The notes under the pieces: model-generated
Databases searched by the model: none
What the model was told of the DNA's origin: nothing
What the model saw: only the letters and a program-made list of their open reading frames with translations
Source: Brachynemurus nebulosus
Taxonomy: Eukaryota; Arthropoda; Insecta; Neuroptera; Myrmeleontidae
Direction: 5' to 3'
Assembly (NCBI GenBank): GCA_035578155.1
Contig: JAPWDM010000008.1
Location: forward strand, 3,617,347 to 3,681,346
Length of the DNA stretch: 64,000 bases
Shown here: one piece after another, positions 59,092 through 64,000 of the stretch
Layout of the letters: the number at the start of each line of letters is the position of its first letter
Numbering within the stretch: the first letter of the stretch is position 1
Program-made: the position numbers and the translations under genes

Positions 59092-60049
59092 GATGGTTCA
59101 ATGGTAGGGCTTAAACAAAGGTTAGGTAAACGGGTTTATTTTATTTTTAGGGAATCATTCTTTTCTTAATTATATTATATTTAGGATCATTTGGTATTTC
59201 TTTTTAAAATAACATAGGTAAGAATTTTTTTTATTCATTATAGGAGTCAGCAAATATTTTTTTTTCAATGTCAAATAAAATGTATGTATAGGCATTCACG
59301 CGATTAAAAACATATAGAGGTATCAGGTATCATATACGTTTTGTCATCTTAACAATTAAAAACATTTAGGAAACTAAACGCGTATTAAATTTATTTATTA
59401 AAAGGGACGGGTTCACTATTTTTTTCTAAGGGGGGTCACTAAAATTAACAAAATAAAGGGGATATAAGGAAACCACAAGCTAACAAGGAAAGGGACAGGA
59501 AAAGGTTCAACAAAGAATCGGGCTCACTACTATGGAAATGTTCATCAGGGAAATATTATTTATACGGTAAAAGGGATATTTTATAATATAACTAATAAAT
59601 AACGATCAGGGATAATTAGATAACCGGGTTCATTACCAGTAATATATGGAAAATGGAATAAGTACATAAGGAAACCTCAAAACTAACCGGGGGAAAGACA
59701 AGGAAGGGTTCAACCAATAAAAATCGGGCTTACTACAATAGAAGAAACCATTAGGGGAAATATTGTCGGTCTGGGCAGATAACAAATGGATGGAATGAAT
59801 AACTCCAGGAAAAACCATCGACTCCAGGGACCACCGGGACTACGACCAAAACAGCAGGATCACGATCGTCACCAATTCGGGCAAAATTGCATGGCGATCA
59901 GGAACAATCGGTTGCCCACCGTATCGTTCCGCCCCATAAAGGGTAGTACTATACCCGCCAGATCCAGAGCTAATGGTGTAGCGCTCCGGTACCTCAACGA
60001 TGGAACAGTCCGATTGGGACATGCAAAGCCATGACTCCAAGGTGTCAAT

Positions 60050-60545
60050 TAAAGGAATACAAAAGGAAGAATTCAAGGGAATTCATTTAAAGGAAGAATT
60101 CAAAGGAATTAAATTAAAGGAATACAAAAGGAAGAATTCAAGGGAATTCAATTAAAGGACTACAAAAGGAAGAATTCAAGGGAATTCAATTAAAGGAATA
60201 CAAAAGGAAGAATTCAAGGGAATTCAATTAAAGGAATACAAAAGGAAGAATTCAAGGGAATTCATTTAAAGGAATACAAAAGGAAGAATTCAAGGGAATT
60301 CAAATAAAGGAATACAAAAGGAAGAATTCAAGGGAATTCAATTAAAGGGATACAAAAAGAAGAATTCAAGGGAATTCAAATAAAGGAATACAAAAGGAAG
60401 AATTCAAGGGAATTCAATTAAAGGAATACAAAAAGAAGAATTCAAGGGAATTCATTCAAAGGGATACAAAAAGAAGAATTGAAGGGAATTCAATTAAAGG
60501 AATACAAAAAGAAGAATTCAAGGGAATTCATTTAAAATGAAGAAT
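60050..60545 (+). repeat. ~38-bp tandem repeat inside the LTR element
   Basis: About a dozen units of GGAATACAAAAGGAAGAATT followed by CAAGGGAATTCAATTAAA. The short frames in this interior have no retroviral domain. Confidence 0.9.
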
Positions 60546-61520
60546 TCAAGGGCGAATTCGATTCAAGGGGGAATTCTAGGACGAATTCCATTAAAAAGGG
60601 GACACTCAAGGACGAACTCAAGGATGGACTCACCGGAAAAACCACAAAGAGGGATTCCAAGGGAAATATCATCAGAGAGGAATTTTGGAGTATTCAAAGG
60701 AAGTTTCTGAAGAAAAATGGGAATAAAAGGAAAAGGCAGAACAAGGAAGCCGACTGACAAAAGGGAAATTAAAATCAAAAACGATGGGAATATAAAAACT
60801 TTACGGGTATATTTTATTAAGCACCAATCAAGGATATAAAAATATAATGCAAGGGAGGAAAACTCACAGAATAGGGATCAAAGGGATTCATCGGGGGAAG
60901 GAGACATTTGGACCACATGGAACAACTGAGAGATGGTTAATGGTTGGTGCCGAAGGAAGTTGATACAGAAATAAGCCAGTCCATGGATGGGTATGCCATA
61001 TAGGCACTACGGATACTGTCTGTCCAGTCACGGGACACGTTAATACTGGGAATGTATCGGGAGCAAGGCGACCCAAGGACGAACCACAGCAGAAGGAACT
61101 TTTCTGGAACGACTAGGATCAACCAATTGGCCACCTCACCCGGAACTCAGAAGAGGAGGACAAGGTCCCAAAGGAAAGATACATAAACGCGAGGAGAGGC
61201 AATACCAAGACGACTCCCGACGGAAAGAAGAGGAGAGAACGTTAATGGAGGCGCCGAAGGATGAAACCGTAGAAGCGACCCCTTGTCCGAGTTAGAAGAT
61301 TGGAATAACGGCTCGAAAAGGAGATAGAAGACTTATTACTTATTAAACACTTATTACTATGTTTGTACTACCTGTTGATTTCCTTTCAAATGTAACGTTT
61401 ACCTGGTTTCTTTATTAAGGGGGGATTTTAACAGTTTTAGGAAGATGCAAAAGGCCACTTTTTTTTCCGAAAAGGCTGGTTCCTCAAATGAGTAACCATC
61501 TTTTTCGCAGAAGGGAGTGT

Positions 61521-62086
61521 TGTTACGAACCGGTGTTTTGGTTATTATTATAGTAAAATATTTTGTTTATTATTGTATTAATAATAAACAGTAATGAAAT
61601 ACATATTTATGTAATATTAATAAATAATAACAAACACATTATATTGACAAGCACCGATTTATATGCAAAATCGCTGACCACAGCTAATATGTATAAGCAG
61701 GTCAGCACATAGGTATAAATGGACAGCTGTTTGTCAGTACAATCATCAGACGATTGGCATTAGCTGGTCGGATGATCCAATGGTCTCACGACCATTGTAA
61801 TCACCAAACCATTCCGGGGTTACGCTATGTGGTAAGCTCTTTCTAAATATACATATGTATAATTCGGGGAATACAATAATATATCATAGGCTTAGGTTAA
61901 GTTTAGTTGTATAACTCTCTTTAATAAAACATTTTATACTTTTATAATAAACCTATGGACTATACTTGTCTTACCCTACCATGCAGCCATCATGGTTCAA
62001 TCAGAACCAAGAGTTCGGACCCATCCGCTCGGGGTCCACGCTATCGCTACTAGGATTCCACCAATTTTAGGCCCTCTTACGTAACA
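61521..62086 (+). repeat. Right LTR
   Basis: Same 566-bp sequence as the left LTR by eye, followed by ACGT, and the satellite resumes. Confidence 0.92.
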
Positions 62087-63247
62087 ACGTAATCGATATT
62101 TATCTAAAATAGTTTAGCTCTGTAACAGTGAAAAAATTTTCAAAATCGGTTAGTTAGTTTATTTTTGACACTTTTGGGTCCTGTGGACCCTGGCGGACCT
62201 TACATAATGTATTCTAAATCTATCTAAAATAGTTTAGCTCTGTAACAGTGAAGAAATTTTTAAAATTGGTCGTTTAGTTTATTTTTTAGAATTATGGGAT
62301 CAGTAAATCCTGGCGAAACTCATACAAGTCTAGTACTCTAACAGTAAGAAAAGGGTTCTAAGGATCTCATATAACTTATGGCAGTCCGTAAGCTTCTTGC
62401 GGACATCATTTAATTAATTAATTCAAATACTTTAACTTACTAACTGTGAAAAAATTTTTAAAATCGATTGGTTAATTAATTTCTGGCCTTTTTAGGTCCC
62501 GAAAACCTTGACCTCACATAAAATACCTTAAATCCATTTGAAATGGTTTAATTTTTTAACATTATTAATTATTAGTGAAAAAATTTTTAAAATCGATTCA
62601 AAATATTTTTCCGTACATACATATGTACATTGTACATATTTTGTTTTGTTTCATATATTTAATAATATTATATCATAACATAATCTTCAATTTCTTGTTT
62701 ACTTAAAAATTCAATAAAAAAAAAAAAATTCTTCATTACATTAGCTTAGAAAATCTGTCTAATTTACATTTTTTAACATGAGATAGAACCATGCTAATTA
62801 TAATGCAATAAATGAGAAACAAAACTCTATACATGTATGTGTGTTATAACACATATATGTGAACAGTTTTCACTTGTTCTCACAAAATTCTTTAATAAAA
62901 AAGTGAAATATTTTTATATTTCATAAAGAACTGAGATATAAATATAAATTACTTATTAGACTAACAAAGAAAGAATAAAAGTGAAAATTTACATTTTCTC
63001 GAAAACTACTTAACATAGAAAGAAAATTATAAGAACATTTTCTTCATAATTTTTTTTTTCCTTTTCAACGATGTAAAAATCGAACTGTCTTATGATAGGA
63101 TCGAATGATAAAAAATGGCCAGAAAACCTACTTCTGGGCATCCGACGTGTCTGGCTAACGAACTTAGCCAAGCCAATTCAGAATCCAGTCCGCACACAAA
63201 ATTTCATAAGCGTTAGACGTTTCGTTCGAGAGTTATCGTGGGAACAC

Positions 63248-63292
<45 letters not shown>

Positions 63293-63537
63293 TTTAGTGA
63301 ATATCATTTTCGTATTCTAGGGACCTCAAAACAGATTTCTACCATAGTCCCGGACTCAGATTGGGTCATGACACCTACTGTAATAGCTGAATTTCGAGTT
63401 TTCGAAATTCGCTAAAAACGATGTTTAACTATATTCACTAAATATTTTGTTCCAGTGTAAAACTGACTTGTAAAATTTTATTGCCCCTATTGTCAACTCA
63501 GATTTGCTATATTATAGTCATGGTACGATATGAAAGG

Positions 63538-64000
63538 CTATTTTCCTGTATGTATTGCTCCATGTTTTTTTAAATCACGTGAATAAATAAATGTTTTACT
63601 ACATATATCACATTTATAAGGTTTTTCACCACTGTGGATTCTTTTATGTTTATTTAAATCAGTTGAACGAGTAAATGTTTTAGAACACACATTACATTCG
63701 TATGGTCTTTCACCACTGTGTATTCTTTCATGCATTTTTAAGTTTCTTAAATCACTAAATGTTTTAGAACACACATCACATTTATAAGGTTTTTCACCAC
63801 TGTGAGTTCTTCCATGTATTTTTAAATTACCTAAAGTAGCAAATGTTTTAGAACACACATTACACTTGTATGGTTTTTCGTCATTGTGAATTATTTCATG
63901 TGTTTTTAAATTACCTAACCGATTAAATGTTTTAGAACATACATTACATTCGTATGGTTTTTCACCACTGTGTATTATTTCATGTCTTTTTAAAGGACCT
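63538..64000 (-). CDS. C2H2 zinc-finger protein, gene G (3' part, runs off window)
   Basis: The minus-strand frame is open from the window edge to TAG at 63538-63540. It encodes the end of one finger (LKRHEIIH) and five complete CX2CX12HX3H fingers with HSGEKP or HNDEKP linkers, ending HGAIHTGK-stop like gene E. It is the 3' end of an exon 2; the first exon and more fingers should lie beyond 64000. No lesion is visible. Its 3' flank was split by the 7.2-kb composite insertion, about 25 bp downstream of the stop. Confidence 0.88.
   Translation of the reverse strand, partial: GPLKRHEIIHSGEKPYECNVCSKTFNRLGNLKTHEIIHNDEKPYKCNVCSKTFATLGNLKIHGRTHSGEKPYKCDVCSKTFSDLRNLKMHERIHSGERPYECNVCSKTFTRSTDLNKHKRIHSGEKPYKCDICSKTFIYSRDLKKHGAIHTGK

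Larger units (their letters stand above)
58507..62086 (+). mobile_element. Non-coding LTR retroelement (TRIM/LARD-like), ACGT duplication
   Basis: Two 566-bp LTRs (58507-59072 and 61521-62086) start TGTTACG and end CGTAACA, and I see no difference between them. ACGT flanks the element at 58503-58506 and 62087-62090; the interrupted satellite unit reads ATAACGTAATC when joined. A primer-binding site TGGTGGCAGCGGTGGGAT follows the left LTR, complementary to the 3' end of tRNA-Leu(AAG) plus CCA. A purine run AGAAGGGAG precedes the right LTR. The 2.45-kb interior has no gag or pol, so it must have moved with enzymes from another element. Identical LTRs imply a recent insertion. Confidence 0.9.
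57184..63417 (+). repeat. Large dispersed element, copy 2, with 120-bp satellite
   Basis: Same opening (TACCCCTGTCGCAGCATCTG) and closing blocks as copy 1. It holds a (TA)n run at 57529-57597, about seven 120-bp units at 57665-58505 that resume at 62087, and a second (TA)n at 63249-63289. It is interrupted by the LTR element 58507-62086. Open frames of repeated Ile-Tyr are microsatellite artefacts. Confidence 0.6.
56275..63513. mobile_element. ~7.2-kb composite insertion in gene G 3' flank
   Basis: The left end TATAATTTACCAACTTCGAG and the complement of the right end (TATAATATAGCAAATCTGAG) form an imperfect inverted repeat, continuing to AGTTGAC and AAAATTTTA. TA flanks fit a Tc1/mariner-type duplication if the original site read TTATTGTAGTCATGG; the paralogs have TTATTGAAGTCATGG. 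It hosts the dispersed element copy 2 and the LTR element. Confidence 0.5.

Noticed and set aside
59786..60034. 82-codon frame inside the LTR element as a possible gag
   Set aside because: No gag-like motif, overlapping antisense frame of similar length, and no pol follows.
60050..60545. Regularly spaced repeats that could be mistaken for a CRISPR array
   Set aside because: Adjacent units with no unique spacers, inside an LTR retroelement in a eukaryotic genome.

Overview
This is a eukaryotic, AT-rich, transposon-dense window that most resembles an insect genome. The evidence is short (60-80 nt) GT-AG introns, tandem C2H2 zinc-finger paralogs with an acidic N-terminal exon, and many hAT, piggyBac-, Harbinger- and Tc1/mariner-like remnants. 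I cannot name the species from sequence alone.

The genic content is one expanding and decaying family of C2H2 zinc-finger genes. Each copy has two exons: an acidic exon 1 (starting MENS-NEFG-HTF) built of ~20-residue modules that each end in IKVExDE, a phase-0 intron of ~79 nt, and one long exon 2 carrying 7-18 fingers with HSGEKP-type linkers. Copies on the minus strand are gene A (8188-10211), gene B (23117-24233), gene C (31550-33539), gene D (41351-43197) and a partial gene G running off the right edge (63538-64000). Gene E (46508-48091) and an orphan exon 1, F (49204-49576), are on the plus strand. D and E look intact. A, B and C have each lost C-terminal finger(s) through a different lesion. 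A separate three-exon Ser/Thr/Pro-rich gene remnant with lesions lies at 2085-3068 (minus).

Almost everything else is mobile or repetitive DNA. Because the paralogs supply empty sites for one another, several insertions can be delimited: a 4.29 kb TIR element separating gene B from its upstream block (24300-28589); a hAT-like element with a perfect 8-bp duplication, carrying a second hAT element, upstream of gene A (10408-11589); a 1.02 kb TIR element downstream of B (21602-22623); an inverted-repeat element downstream of C (30406-31322); and a ~7.2 kb composite downstream of G (56275-63513). The last carries a very young non-coding LTR retroelement (58507-62086) with apparently identical 566-bp LTRs, a tRNA-Leu primer site and an ACGT target duplication.

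Large palindromes are unusually frequent: 13533-14495, 14985-17820, 24877-26729, 27278-27503, 30433-31322, 39934-40149 and 43473-44044. Three of them carry tRNA-like arms with pol III A/B boxes, and one is a perfect 104-bp-arm palindrome of a tRNA-Thr(GGT) gene. No CRISPR, rRNA or bacterial feature is present. The zinc-finger proteins are presumably nuclear DNA-binding regulators. The repeated SUMO-consensus sites suggest, by inference only, SUMO-linked repression.
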